In this document: positions 1 to 8,756 of the stretch, piece by piece | Layout of the letters: each line of letters starts with the position of its first letter | Position numbering within the stretch: position 1 is the first letter of the stretch | Assembly: GCF_013155365.1 (NCBI RefSeq) | Contig: NZ_JABJRA010000005.1 | Location: forward strand, 186,001 to 250,000 | DNA length: 64,000 nt | Source of the DNA: Nocardioides sp. zg-DK7169 | Lineage (GTDB): Bacteria > Actinomycetota > Actinomycetes > Propionibacteriales > Nocardioidaceae | Direction of reading: 5' to 3' | The notes under the pieces: generated by a model | Database searches by the model: none | The model's input: only the letters and a program-made list of their open reading frames with translations | Told to the model about the DNA's origin: nothing | Made by a program: the position numbers and the translations under genes

Positions 1-1
1 C

Positions 2-3000
2 TGGTTCGTCTACGCGGGGTTCATCATCCTCAGCGGCGCGGTGCTGACCGGCTACTTCCAGCTGTTCAAGCCGGACTTCGCGCTGCCGATCATCGGCCAC
101 TTCTTCCTCTACGAGTGGATCAGCGAGGGTCTCGGCCTGCTGAGCACCGTCGGCATCGTCTTCCTGATCATCTACCGCCAGGTGAACCACCCCCGGCGCA
201 AGGGGAAGAAGAGCCGCTTCTACGGCTCCAACTTCTGGCAGGCCTACTTCGTCGAGGCGATGGCGCTCCTCGAGGGCTCCGCGATCCTCTTCATCCGCGG
301 CGCGGAGTACAACCTCGGCCAGATCGCCAGCAGCCACCCCGAGGACTTCGACCGCTTCCACTTCCCGATCAGCTCGCTGATCGGCGACGCGATCTTCCCC
401 TCCGGCGCGGGCTCCGAGGGCACCCTCGAGACGATCATCGTCGTCATCGCGATGTTCAAGATCGTCACCGCGATGATCTGGCTGATGGTCATCGCCAACA
501 ACCTCACGATGGGCGTCGCCTGGCACCGCTTCACCGCCTGGCCCAACATCTGGTTCAAGCGTGAGGGCTCCGGCCGCACCGCGCTGGGCGGCATGAAGCC
601 GCTGACCAACAACGGCAAGGCCGTCACCCTCGACGACATCGACGACCTCGACGAGGACGCCACGCTGGGTGTCGGCAAGCTCGAGGACTTCTCCTGGAAG
701 GGCATCCTCGACTTCACGACCTGCACCGAGTGCGGTCGCTGCCAGAGCCAGTGCCCGGCCTGGAACACCGACAAGCCGCTGTCCCCGAAGCTGCTGATCA
801 CCGCCCTGCGCGACCACGCCTACGCCAAGGCGCCGTACTCGATCGCCGGCGGCGAGGGCAGCGAGGCGGCCACCGCGCTGCTGGAGAAGGACGAGGTGCT
901 CGCCCGCGAGGCCGAGCGCCCGCTGGTCGGCTCGACCGACCCCGACGAGTGGTTCTACATGCCGGAGTCCGGCTCCGCGGTCATCGACGAGGACGTCCTG
1001 TGGTCGTGCACCTCGTGCGGTGCCTGCGTCCAGCAGTGCCCCGTCGACATCGAGCACGTCGACCACATCATGGACATGCGCCGCTACCAGGTGCTGGTGG
1101 AGTCGAACTTCCCCGCCGAGCTCAACGGCCTGTTCAAGGGCCTGGAGAACAAGGGCAACCCGTGGAACATGTCCGCGAACGCCCGCCTCGACTGGGCCAA
1201 GGACCTGCCCTTCGACGTCAAGGTCGTCGGTGACGACATCGAGTCGCTGGAGGAGGTCGACTGGCTGTTCTGGGTCGGCTGCGCCGGCGCCTACGAGGAC
1301 CGCGCCAAGAAGACCACCCGCGCGGTCGCCGAGCTGCTCGACATGGCCGGCGTCTCCTTCGGCGTCCTCGGCAACGGCGAGACCTGCACCGGTGACCCGG
1401 CACGCCGCGCCGGCAACGAGTTCGTCTTCCAGGGCCTGGCCGCCCAGAACGTCGAGACGTTCAAGGAGTACAAGGTCAAGAAGGCCGTCACGACCTGTGC
1501 GCACTGCTTCAACACGCTGAAGAACGAGTACAAGGAGTTCGGCATCGAGCTGGAGGTGGTCCACCACACCCAGCTGCTGAACCGCCTGGTCCGCGAGGGC
1601 AAGCTGACGCCGGTCAACGACGGCGCCGGCGCGCACAAGCGCACGATCACCTACCACGACCCGTGCTACATCGGTCGCCACAACGGCGTCTACGAGCCGC
1701 CGCGCGAGCTGCTCCAGGTGCTCCCGGGCGCCGAGGTCCGCGAGATGGAGCGCAACTCCGAGCGCTCCTTCTGCTGCGGCGCCGGTGGTGCCCGCATGTG
1801 GATGGAGGAGAACCTCGGCGAGCGGATCAACGTCAACCGCACCGTGGAGGCGGTCGGCACCGGTGCCGACCAGATCGCGACCGGTTGCCCGTTCTGCCGC
1901 GTGATGCTCTCCGACGGCCTCACCGCGCAGCAGGCCAAGGGCGAGGCCCGCGAGGAGGTCGAGGTCCTCGACGTCGCGCAGATGCTGCTCGCCTCGGTCA
2001 AGGGCGAGATGGCCACCAAGCTCGCTCCCGGCGCCGGTGCGGCCGCCCCGGTCGCGGCCCCCGCGGCCAAGGCCGGCGCGGAGTCCCGCACCGACGTGGC
2101 GACGAAGGCCGAGCCCGAGGCGGGCGACGTCACCCAGACCGAGAACACCGTCACCGCGACCGAGGACGCCGGCCCGGCGGCCAAGGCCTCCGGTGGCACC
2201 TCGCTCTTCGACGACGCCTCCTCGATGTTCGACGAGCCGGCCCCGGCCAAGCCCGCCGAGGCCAAGACCGCGCCCGCCGAGGCTCCCGAGTCGAAGCCGG
2301 CCTCGAGCGGCGGGTCGCTGTTCGACCTCGGCAACGACGAGCCCGCCCCGGCGAAGCCCGAGGCCAAGGCCGCCCCTGCCGAGAGCAAGCCCGCGCCCAA
2401 GACGGAGAGCGACCTCGGCTCCGGCGGGTCGCTGTTCGACCTCGGCAACGACGAGCCCGCCCCCGCGGCGCCCGCCGAGGCCAAGGCGGCGCCCGCCGAG
2501 ACCAAGGCCGAGAGCAAGCCCGCGCCCAAGGCCGAGGTCGACCTCGGCTCGGGTGGCTCGCTGTTCGACCTGGTCGCCGACGAGCCGGCTGCACCGGCGA
2601 AGCCCGCCGAGGCTGTCGAGACCAAGACCGAGCCTGCCCCGGCGGCGGAGCCGGTCGAGTCCAAGGCGCAGGCCGAGACCAGGGCGCAGGCCGCGCCCGC
2701 CGCTGCCCCGGCGACGGACGTCGACTTCGACAACCTCGGCTCGCTCTTCGACCTGGCCACGCCCGAGCCGGCCCCCGCGGTCGAGTCGGTCGAGGCCAAG
2801 GCCGAGCCCGCCCCCGCGGCAGAGCCGGTCGAGGCCAAGGCCGAGCCCGCCCCCGCAGCAGAGCCGGTCGAGGCCAAGGCGCCGGCCGCGCCCGCTGCCG
2901 CTCCGGCGACGGACGTCGACTTCGACAACCTCGGCTCGCTGTTCGACATCGCCGCTCCGGCCGCTCCGGCCGCTCCGGCACCTGCGGCCGCCCCGGCTGC

Positions 3001-3304
3001 TGCGCCGCCGGTCACCGAGGCCCCGGCGACCGAGGCGACCACCGAGCAGCCCAGCGGCGCCGAAGTGAGCGAGGCGGCCACCCAGGCCGCCAGCGAGGCC
3101 CCCGCGACCGCTCCGGTCGAGACCGAGGCCGCCACCACGGAGAAGGCCGAGGAGCCGCAGGCCCCCGAGCCGGAGCCCGAGGAGGAGCCGGAGCCCGCAG
3201 CCCCGACCGAGGAGAAGAAGCCGGCGCCGACCGTCAACGGCGAGGCGCACCAGCCCCGCACCGACGTGGACATCCACGGCTCCGGGTCGCTCTTCGACCT
3301 CTGA
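2..3304 (+). CDS. etfD: EtfD-like membrane Fe-S reductase, 5' end outside window
   Basis: The reading frame is open from base 2, so the true start lies upstream. The N-terminal part has several membrane helices (about the first 180 codons). Two ferredoxin-type clusters follow: [12 protein letters not shown] at 722-757 and [12 protein letters not shown] at 1007-1042. Then come two cysteine-rich CCG domains; the second is canonical (HDPC, FCCGAGG, GCPFC), while in the first the CC pair reads CT. This order matches the heterodisulfide-reductase/GlcF superfamily and mycobacterial EtfD, which passes electrons from the beta-oxidation electron-transfer flavoprotein to menaquinone. The remaining ~430 residues are an Ala/Pro/Glu-rich, probably disordered tail with repeated SLFDL motifs, unusual for the family. 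The EtfD role is inferred from architecture; a glycolate oxidase-type or other HdrD-like reductase is the alternative. Confidence 0.8.
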   Translation, partial: WFVYAGFIILSGAVLTGYFQLFKPDFALPIIGHFFLYEWISEGLGLLSTVGIVFLIIYRQVNHPRRKGKKSRFYGSNFWQAYFVEAMALLEGSAILFIRGAEYNLGQIASSHPEDFDRFHFPISSLIGDAIFPSGAGSEGTLETIIVVIAMFKIVTAMIWLMVIANNLTMGVAWHRFTAWPNIWFKREGSGRTALGGMKPLTNNGKAVTLDDIDDLDEDATLGVGKLEDFSWKGILDFTTCTECGRCQSQCPAWNTDKPLSPKLLITALRDHAYAKAPYSIAGGEGSEAATALLEKDEVLAREAERPLVGSTDPDEWFYMPESGSAVIDEDVLWSCTSCGACVQQCPVDIEHVDHIMDMRRYQVLVESNFPAELNGLFKGLENKGNPWNMSANARLDWAKDLPFDVKVVGDDIESLEEVDWLFWVGCAGAYEDRAKKTTRAVAELLDMAGVSFGVLGNGETCTGDPARRAGNEFVFQGLAAQNVETFKEYKVKKAVTTCAHCFNTLKNEYKEFGIELEVVHHTQLLNRLVREGKLTPVNDGAGAHKRTITYHDPCYIGRHNGVYEPPRELLQVLPGAEVREMERNSERSFCCGAGGARMWMEENLGERINVNRTVEAVGTGADQIATGCPFCRVMLSDGLTAQQAKGEAREEVEVLDVAQMLLASVKGEMATKLAPGAGAAAPVAAPAAKAGAESRTDVATKAEPEAGDVTQTENTVTATEDAGPAAKASGGTSLFDDASSMFDEPAPAKPAEAKTAPAEAPESKPASSGGSLFDLGNDEPAPAKPEAKAAPAESKPAPKTESDLGSGGSLFDLGNDEPAPAAPAEAKAAPAETKAESKPAPKAEVDLGSGGSLFDLVADEPAAPAKPAEAVETKTEPAPAAEPVESKAQAETRAQAAPAAAPATDVDFDNLGSLFDLATPEPAPAVESVEAKAEPAPAAEPVEAKAEPAPAAEPVEAKAPAAPAAAPATDVDFDNLGSLFDIAAPAAPAAPAPAAAPAAAPPVTEAPATEATTEQPSGAEVSEAATQAASEAPATAPVETEAATTEKAEEPQAPEPEPEEEPEPAAPTEEKKPAPTVNGEAHQPRTDVDIHGSGSLFDL
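2201..3301 (+). repeat. Repeated SLFDL motifs in the reductase tail
   Basis: Eight copies of a five-residue motif are spaced through the Ala/Pro/Glu-rich tail: SLFDD at 2201, SMFDE at 2222, SLFDL at 2315, 2429, 2558 and 2741, SLFDI at 2936, and SLFDL at 3287. The last copy is the exact C-terminus of the protein. Copies are usually preceded by Gly-Ser or Asp-Asn-Leu-Gly. The linkers vary in length but keep a [12 protein letters not shown] flavour, suggesting unequal duplication with selection on the hydrophobic motif. Function unknown; such spacing is typical of multivalent short binding motifs. Confidence 0.85.
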
Positions 3305-3311
3305 TCAGCAC

Positions 3312-3329
3312 CACGACCGACGGGTCGTG
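3312..3329 (+). terminator. Hairpin after the reductase gene
   Basis: A 7-bp perfect stem (CACGACC/GGTCGTG) with a 4-nt loop begins 8 bp after the stop codon. There is no U-tract, as is common in high-GC actinobacteria. Candidate terminator. Confidence 0.5.
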
Positions 3330-3440
3330 TGGACGAGACGCCCCGGCGTCCTCGACCGCACGGCCTGTCGGTCATTTGCGGCCCCTTCGGCCAGCCCCGC
3401 TGGTCATGGTCGTGGACATCCGTTGGTCGGACAGGGCTGT

Positions 3441-3469
3441 GGCCCCGCCAGCAGGTGGCTGGCGGGGTC
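3441..3469. terminator. Strong hairpin between convergent genes
   Basis: A 12-bp stem with one G-T pair (arms 3441-3452 and 3458-3469, loop AGGTG) lies between the reductase gene and the 3' end of the opposite-strand DUF222-HNH gene. It could terminate transcription from either side. Confidence 0.65.
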
Positions 3470-3482
3470 GTGACGCTCGGGT

Positions 3483-4781
3483 TCACTCGTCCGGTGGGTG
3501 TGCGGTGAGGAGGCGGGTGGTGCCGTCGGACTTCAGGAGGTGCAGGCCGTGGGGCGAGCGCCAGAGGTACGTCGCGGGATCGGTCTTGTCGTAGGTCCAG
3601 CCGGTGTGGGTCTTGGCCCGGTGGTGTCGGCGGCACAGCGGCGCGAGGTTGCAGCTGCATGTCGGACCGCCCTCGCCGTGCGCGACGACGTGGTCGGTGT
3701 CGCAGCGGCGGGCCGGGCGTTCGCACCACGGGAACGCGCACGTCGGCTGGACCAGACGGGTCTGCTCGACCAGCCGGTCGGGGACGGCGTAGGCGTCGGT
3801 GTGGTGGTGGGCGTCGAGGTCGATGACGGGCTTGACGACGACCTGGGCGTCGCCGGTGCACCAGTCGCGGACCTGGTCGGTGGAGACGATGGAGCGGGTC
3901 TCCTCGACCCGCGCGATGCCCGCCTCGTCGCGGCTGATCGCGGCGTGGGCGAGGTGGACGTGGATGACGACCTGGCGGGGCTTCGCCACTGCAGTGGTCC
4001 CGTCGCCCGCGTCGCCCATCAGGTCGAGGGTGAGCTGGCGGCGGGCGAGCTCGCCGGCGGCCCGGGAGCGGCGTACGTCCAGCGACTCTGTCGAGCCCAG
4101 TGCGGCGAGCTCCTGGGCGCCCTGGCGGATCGCGGCGTCGAGGTCGAGTGCGTCCGCGAGGTCGAGGGTGCCCTCGATCTGGACGGTGCCGTCGCAGTCG
4201 GCGGCCTGGGTGTGGACGTCGAAGCGGCGCCCGTCGGCTGCCTGACGGCGCTGCTTCTCGGCACCCTCGGGGTCGAAGGTGACCCGGGCGTGCTCGACCA
4301 GCCGGCCGATGGCCGCGAAGCCGATCTTCCCGACGACGGGGGCGAGCTGGCGGTCGACGTACTCCGCGGCGACCAATGGCAACGTGGTGGTCAGCTGCGC
4401 GACCCGGCGGGCCTTCCACGCCGGCACCTCACCGGCCTGCACGAGCGCCCACGTGCGCTTCAACCGGTGCGCCAGCTCGAGGGCGTCCCCGATCAGTGAC
4501 CTCGCGGAGTCGGTCGAGAGACCGAGTGCGGCGCCGAGCTCCATCGGCGCGAACTCCGCGACCAGCGGGGTGCCCTCACCGGCGAGCGGGACGGCCAGTT
4601 CCCCGAACACCAGCCCGGTGGTCGGGGTCGGCGACACCGACTCCTCGGGGTGCATCGCCGCCCAGACCAGGGCGGCCTCCAGCACGTCGACCTCTGCCGC
4701 CTGGGCGGCGGCCCGGCGGCGCTGTGCGAACGCCAGCACGGCGGCTGGGGTGTCGCAGTCGGGGAGTTCGGGGGAGGCCAT
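3483..4781 (-). CDS. DUF222 / HNH endonuclease domain protein (13E12-type)
   Basis: 432 residues. The N-terminal two thirds match the DUF222 type found in the abundant actinobacterial '13E12 repeat' proteins. The C-terminus holds an HNH nuclease fold: CAFPWCERPARRCDTDHVV, then CSCNLAPLCRRHHRAKTH, giving paired zinc-binding cysteines and the His/Asn/His active-site residues. The ATG at 4779-4781 sits about 5 bp beyond a -10 hexamer with no Shine-Dalgarno sequence, so the message is probably leaderless. A perfect LexA box lies inside the promoter, so induction by DNA damage is expected, as known for several mycobacterial 13E12 genes. The substrate of the nuclease is unknown. These genes are often multi-copy and may be mobile-like. 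Confidence 0.85.
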   Translation of the reverse strand: MASPELPDCDTPAAVLAFAQRRRAAAQAAEVDVLEAALVWAAMHPEESVSPTPTTGLVFGELAVPLAGEGTPLVAEFAPMELGAALGLSTDSARSLIGDALELAHRLKRTWALVQAGEVPAWKARRVAQLTTTLPLVAAEYVDRQLAPVVGKIGFAAIGRLVEHARVTFDPEGAEKQRRQAADGRRFDVHTQAADCDGTVQIEGTLDLADALDLDAAIRQGAQELAALGSTESLDVRRSRAAGELARRQLTLDLMGDAGDGTTAVAKPRQVVIHVHLAHAAISRDEAGIARVEETRSIVSTDQVRDWCTGDAQVVVKPVIDLDAHHHTDAYAVPDRLVEQTRLVQPTCAFPWCERPARRCDTDHVVAHGEGGPTCSCNLAPLCRRHHRAKTHTGWTYDKTDPATYLWRSPHGLHLLKSDGTTRLLTAHPPDE

Positions 4782-4786
4782 GCCTC

Positions 4787-4815
4787 AGCATACTCGAACA
4801 CATGTTCGAGGACAA
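4787..4815 (-). promoter_or_regulatory. LexA-controlled leaderless promoter
   Basis: On the minus strand a -35 TTGTCC (4810-4815) and -10 TATGCT (4787-4792) are separated by exactly 17 bp, and the spacer contains the SOS box TCGAACATGTGTTCGA (4794-4809), a match to the actinobacterial LexA consensus TCGAAC-N4-GTTCGA. The start codon of the DUF222-HNH gene follows 5 bp after the -10. LexA bound here would block polymerase directly. Confidence 0.85.
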
Positions 4816-4875
4816 GGGTGTTTCCCCAGGGGCCTCGACCGGCTCGACCAACGCCCGCTGCGCGGCCAACGCCCC

Positions 4876-5166
4876 TCAGGGAGTCCCGTCGGGGACGTCC
4901 GCCTCCGTGGTCTCGGGGACGACGAGGGGGCGCAGGAGGGCCCAGGCGAGGAAGGCGAGACCGGCGGCGAGCATGCCGAGGCCGGCCCAGAGGTTGGCGT
5001 TGACGCCGCCGGTCTTCTCGGTCTCGGGGTCGCCGAACAGACCCATCAGCACCAGGATCACGCCGTACGTCGCGATCAGCAGGCCGATGACGTTGCGGAT
5101 GTCGAGGGCGCCGACCTTGCGGCGTCGCTCGCCTGTGCGGCGGGGCTGGGGGCTCTGCGAAGACAT
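4876..5166 (-). CDS. Small two-helix membrane protein, symporter partner
   Basis: 96 residues from the ATG at 5164-5166, which has a purine-rich ribosome site (GAAGGGGAG) just upstream; an in-frame upstream extension overlaps the symporter gene and is rejected. After a basic N-terminus (RRTGERRRK) there are two hydrophobic helices (NVIGLLIATYGVILVLMGLF and a second around LWAGLGMLAAGLAFLAWALL) joined by a short polar loop, and an acidic tail. It starts 14 bp after the symporter stop, so the two are almost certainly co-transcribed. It resembles the small hypothetical membrane proteins that accompany SSS symporters in actinobacteria, perhaps as an accessory subunit; that role is inference. Confidence 0.75.
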   Translation of the reverse strand: MSSQSPQPRRTGERRRKVGALDIRNVIGLLIATYGVILVLMGLFGDPETEKTGGVNANLWAGLGMLAAGLAFLAWALLRPLVVPETTEADVPDGTP

Positions 5167-5180
5167 CGGGACTCCCCTTC

Positions 5181-6914
5181 TCAGAAGGCGACGTTGAGGA
5201 TGATGACCAGGACGAGAGCCACGCCCGCGAGCGGGAGGGTGCGGCGGTACCACGGGTAGCTCGCCTCGTCGGCGTCCACGAGGTCCTCACGCGGGGTCTC
5301 GGAGTAGACCAGGCCGACCAGCTCGGAGCGCGGCTTGGGCTTGGTGACCAGCGAGACCACGATGCTGAGCACGATGTCGACGACGAACGCGGCGCCGGCG
5401 GCGACGAACGACGCGCCCTGGCCGCTGAGCGGCAGCACGCCGAGGCTCAGCGAGCCGAAGGAGTCCTCGCTGAGGAAGGCCACCGAGACCGCCGCCAGGG
5501 TGCCGGCCACCAGGCCGACCCAGCCCGCGGTGGCGGTCATCCGGCGCCAGAACATGCCGAGGATGAAGGTCGCGAACAGCGGGGCGTTGAAGAACCCGAA
5601 CAGCGTCTGGAGGTAGTCCATGATGTTCGAGAAGCTGGAGGCGAAGAACGCCGTGCCGATCGCGGCGGCGGTGGCGCCGACGGTCGCGAGCCGCCCGACG
5701 CGCAGGTAGTAGGCGTCGTCGCGGTCCTTGACCACGTAGCGCTGCCACAGGTCGTAGGAGAAGACCGTGTTGAACGCCGAGATGTTGGCCGCCATGCCGG
5801 CCATGAACGCCGCCAGCAGACCGGTGATCGCGACGCCGAGCAGGCCGTTGGGCAACAGGTCCCGCATCAGGTAGAGCAGTGAGTCGTTGAGCTTCACCGT
5901 CCCGCTGGCCCCGCCCTCGACGGTCTCACCGGCCTTGGTCTGGGCGATCTCGGTGACGAGCACCGCGGCGATCATGCCGGGCAGGATGGTGATGAAGGGG
6001 ATGAACATCTTCGGGAAGGCGCCGATGATCGGCGTCTTGCGCGCCGAGCTGATCGAGTCCGAGGCCATCGCGCGCTGGACCTCGACGAAGTTCGTCGTCC
6101 AGTAGCCGAAGGAGAGCACGAAGCCGAGGCCGAAGACGATGCCGATGACCGACAAGGTGCTGGAGTCGAAGCCGGTGAGCGCGTTGCCCGGCCAGGAGTT
6201 CAGCTGCTCGGCCGCGCTGGCGGAGCCGCCGGCGCCGGCGTTCTCGGCGATCCGCTCCTTCAGCCCGTTCCAGCCGCCGACGCGGTCCAGGCCGATCAGG
6301 GTCAGCGGCAGCAGCGCCGCCACGATCACGAAGAACTGCAGCACCTCGTTGTAGATCGCCGCGCTCAGCCCGCCCAGGGTGATGTAGGAGAGCACCACGA
6401 TCGCCGCGACGAGCAGCGCGATGATCAGGTCCCACCCGAGCAGCGCCTGGATGATCGTGCCGAGCAGGTAGAGGTTGATGCCCGCGATGAGCAGCTGGGC
6501 GACCGCGAAGGACAGCGAGTTGACCAGGTGGGCCCCCGTGCCGAAGCGGCGAAACATGAACTCAGGGACCGAGCGCACCTTGGAGCCGTAGTAGAAGGGC
6601 ATCATCACGACGCCCAGGAACAGCATCGCCGGGATCGCGCCGACCCAGAAGTAGTGCACCGCCGGGAGGCCGTACTCGGCGCCGTTCGCGGACATGCCCA
6701 TGATCTCGACGGCACCGAGGTTCGCCGAGATGAAGGCCAGGCCGGTGACCCAGGCCGGGAGCGATCGCCCGGAGAGGAAGAAGTCCACCGAGTCCGAGAC
6801 CTGGCGGCGCGCCATGATGCCGATGCCGAGCACCACCGCGAAGTAGAGGGCGATGACCAGATAGTCGACAGGCTGGGCGTCGATCAGCGTCCCTGCCGCG
6901 GTCGGAGCCTCCAT
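5181..6914 (-). CDS. Sodium:solute symporter (SSS/SGLT family)
   Basis: 577 residues with about 14 membrane helices. The N-terminus (DYLVIALYFAVVLGIGIMAR, then a DFFLSGRSLPAW segment) and the central FGYWTTNFVEVQRAMA stretch are characteristic of the vSGLT-type branch of the SSS family, which imports sugars or related solutes with Na+. I chose the ATG at 6912-6914, which has AGAGAGGG 7 bp upstream; a GTG at 6918-6920 would be too close to it. It is followed directly by a small membrane protein gene. Substrate cannot be read from sequence; hexoses or inositol are typical for this branch. Confidence 0.88.
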   Translation of the reverse strand: MEAPTAAGTLIDAQPVDYLVIALYFAVVLGIGIMARRQVSDSVDFFLSGRSLPAWVTGLAFISANLGAVEIMGMSANGAEYGLPAVHYFWVGAIPAMLFLGVVMMPFYYGSKVRSVPEFMFRRFGTGAHLVNSLSFAVAQLLIAGINLYLLGTIIQALLGWDLIIALLVAAIVVLSYITLGGLSAAIYNEVLQFFVIVAALLPLTLIGLDRVGGWNGLKERIAENAGAGGSASAAEQLNSWPGNALTGFDSSTLSVIGIVFGLGFVLSFGYWTTNFVEVQRAMASDSISSARKTPIIGAFPKMFIPFITILPGMIAAVLVTEIAQTKAGETVEGGASGTVKLNDSLLYLMRDLLPNGLLGVAITGLLAAFMAGMAANISAFNTVFSYDLWQRYVVKDRDDAYYLRVGRLATVGATAAAIGTAFFASSFSNIMDYLQTLFGFFNAPLFATFILGMFWRRMTATAGWVGLVAGTLAAVSVAFLSEDSFGSLSLGVLPLSGQGASFVAAGAAFVVDIVLSIVVSLVTKPKPRSELVGLVYSETPREDLVDADEASYPWYRRTLPLAGVALVLVIILNVAF

Positions 6915-7080
6915 CGCCACGCCCTCTCTGCGCTGCCCCGCGCGACCTGGGCGCGCGACTGGGCATCAGGTCGGGTGCCCGCAAGCCGTCTGGACCAAAC
7001 CGGGCCGCGGTTGTGGCCGAGGCGACATCGCCCTGGCAACACAGCAACCCACCGACGCCACCATGACGGCAAACACCCCT

Positions 7081-7104
7081 TGACGTGACGTCATGGTGAT
7101 GTCA
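7081..7104. promoter_or_regulatory. Inverted repeat upstream of the RHH-protein gene
   Basis: An imperfect inverted repeat (TGACGTGAC, 6-bp centre, GTGATGTCA; 7 of 9 positions pair) ends 11 bp before the ATG at 7116. A -35-like TTGACG overlaps its left edge. It is a candidate operator, possibly for the ribbon-helix-helix protein encoded next to it. Confidence 0.45.
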
Positions 7105-7115
7105 GCGTGGTGCCC

Positions 7116-7655
7116 ATGGACATCACGCCGTACGTCGAGAGCCTGCGCCGCGACCTCGCCGCCGCGGCCGCGACCGGCGACGAGGGCGTACGCCGCGCCG
7201 CGGAGCGCCTCGGCCACGCCCTGGAGGCCGCGGCCCGGCTGGCGGTCATGGAGGCGGTCTCGCAGGCCGCCAGCGAGATCACCGCCGAGATGCCGGCCGG
7301 CCGGGTGGACGTGCGCCTCGACGGGCGCGAGCTCGCGTTCGTCGTGGACACGCTGCCGCCGGCTCCCCCGCCGCCCCCGGCCGCGCCCGCTCCGCCCGGT
7401 GCCGGCGCAGAGGACGAGGAGGACAGCGTCGCCCGGATCACCCTGCGGATGCCGGAGTCGGTCAAGACCCGGGCGGAGGAGCTCGCCGCGAGGTCCGGGC
7501 AGTCCCTCAACGCCTGGCTGGTCCAGGCCGTCCGCACCGCCACGCAGGAGAGCGCGATCAACGTCGACCTCGACGTGTCGAGCATCCCCTTCCTCGGCAC
7601 CGACCCGCTGGGTCGGGGCCGCCCCGGCAACCGCCGCATGACCGGCTGGCTCTGA
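7116..7655 (+). CDS. HicB-like / ribbon-helix-helix protein
   Basis: 179 residues. The N-terminal ~80 residues are helical (starting MDITPYVESLRRDLAAAA) and followed by a Pro/Ala linker. The C-terminus from about residue 105 (ARITLRMPESVKTRAEELAA, then SGQSLNAWLVQAVRTA) is a clear ribbon-helix-helix DNA-binding domain as in Arc and HicB antitoxins. There is no HicA toxin next to it. Instead it is followed 22 bp later by a DUF4097 gene, an arrangement I recognise from streptomycete-type genomes. I prefer the ATG at 7116 over GTG codons at 7107 and 7110. Likely a transcription regulator of its own cassette; a classical toxin-antitoxin role is unlikely without a toxin. Confidence 0.75.
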   Translation: MDITPYVESLRRDLAAAAATGDEGVRRAAERLGHALEAAARLAVMEAVSQAASEITAEMPAGRVDVRLDGRELAFVVDTLPPAPPPPPAAPAPPGAGAEDEEDSVARITLRMPESVKTRAEELAARSGQSLNAWLVQAVRTATQESAINVDLDVSSIPFLGTDPLGRGRPGNRRMTGWL

Positions 7656-7677
7656 CAGCAGCCGCGAGGAGACCCCC

Positions 7678-8508
7678 ATGAGCATCCTGCGCACCCACGA
7701 GCTCGCCACCCCCGACCCGGTCGACCTCCTCGTCGAGGTCCGCCACGGCCGCGTGGAGCTCACCGCGACCGAGACCGCCACGACCCGGGTACGGGTCACC
7801 GGCGCCGACGCGCCCGACACCCGGGTCGTGCAGCACGAGGAACGGGTCGAGGTGCTCGCCCCGCCACGCCGCTCGGGGTTCCTCGGCGACACCGACCTGC
7901 TGGTCCAGGTCGAGCTGCCCACGGGCAGCAACGCCGCCGTGCGGAGCGGCTCGGCCGACGTCGAGGCCGTCGGCTCCCTCGCCAGCCTCCAGGTCCGCAC
8001 CGGGTCCGGCGAGGTGCGCGTCGAGGAGCTCACCGGCGCGGGCCTCATCGAGAGCGGGTCCGGCACGGTCCGCGTCGAGCGCGCCCTGGCCGAGCTGCGC
8101 GTCAAGAGCGGGTCGGGCGACGTCCTGATCGGGCGCAGCGCCGCCCCGACGACGACCTCCACCGGGTCCGGCGACGTCGTGGTCGACGACCTCGAGGCCC
8201 CTGCCGTGGTGAAGACCGGCACCGGGGACCTGCGGATCGGCCTGGCCTCCGCCGACGTCACCCTGACCACCGGCAGCGGCGATCTCACGGTCACCCAGGC
8301 CCGGCGCGGGCGGTTGCAGTGCAGCGGCGCGTCGGGCGACGTCCGCGTCGGCGTGCCCGAGGGCGTCGCGGTCTGGACCGACGTCACCACCCTCACCGGC
8401 ACCATCCGTGCCGACGCGGCGGGCACCGGCGCCCCCGCCGAGGGCCAGGACCACATCGAGCTGCGCGCCACCACGGTCAGCGGCGACATCGTCGTCGCTC
8501 GGGCCTGA
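7678..8508 (+). CDS. DUF4097 beta-strand repeat protein
   Basis: 276 residues, ATG preceded by GAGGAGACC. After a short N-terminal sandwich the protein is built of repeating strands marked by GSGEV, GSGTV, GSGDV, GTGDL and GSGDL every 18-25 residues, the signature of the DUF4097 (putative auto-adhesin-like) beta-helix fold. There is no signal peptide, so it is likely cytoplasmic. Second gene of the RHH-DUF4097-small protein cassette. The biochemical function of DUF4097 is not established. Confidence 0.82.
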   Translation: MSILRTHELATPDPVDLLVEVRHGRVELTATETATTRVRVTGADAPDTRVVQHEERVEVLAPPRRSGFLGDTDLLVQVELPTGSNAAVRSGSADVEAVGSLASLQVRTGSGEVRVEELTGAGLIESGSGTVRVERALAELRVKSGSGDVLIGRSAAPTTTSTGSGDVVVDDLEAPAVVKTGTGDLRIGLASADVTLTTGSGDLTVTQARRGRLQCSGASGDVRVGVPEGVAVWTDVTTLTGTIRADAAGTGAPAEGQDHIELRATTVSGDIVVARA

Positions 8509-8558
8509 CACCGTCCGTCCCCCGGGCCCCCGCGGCCCGCCCACCCCGGGAGCACCCC

Positions 8559-8711
8559 ATGAGCGAGTTCCGTCCCCTCATCGAGCAGCAGGCACGTCAC
8601 CAGATCGAGGAGCGCATCGCGCGCGCCTCCAGCCCGCGGGTCCGCAACGCCCCGCGGCGCCACCGCCTCGCGGAGGGCCTGCGCCGCGTCGCCGACCGCC
8701 TCGAGAACTAA
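8559..8711 (+). CDS. 50-residue basic protein, cassette member
   Basis: A 50-codon frame with ATG at 8559 and a GGGAG sequence 5-9 bp upstream lies 50 bp after the DUF4097 gene. The product is rich in Arg and Glu (IEQQARHQIEERIARAS, then a basic RVRNAPRRHRLAEGLRR segment) and is predicted to be two helices with no membrane segment. No family recognised. Position and ribosome site support it being a real third member of the operon. Confidence 0.6.
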   Translation: MSEFRPLIEQQARHQIEERIARASSPRVRNAPRRHRLAEGLRRVADRLEN

Positions 8712-8756
8712 CGGCCCGGCGCCGCCGGCGACCCCCTCAGCGCGCCGGTCGCGAGG

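Noticed and set aside
1690..4419. Minus-strand 909-codon frame across the reductase tail and the HNH gene
   Set aside because: Shadow of the repetitive tail; the real HNH protein lies in another frame.
3483..4781. Mobile element or intein based on the HNH domain
   Set aside because: No terminal repeats, target duplication, splice junctions or transposase; DUF222-HNH proteins are ordinary chromosomal actinobacterial genes.
7116..7655. HicAB toxin-antitoxin system
   Set aside because: No HicA-like or other toxin gene is adjacent; the neighbour is a DUF4097 protein.
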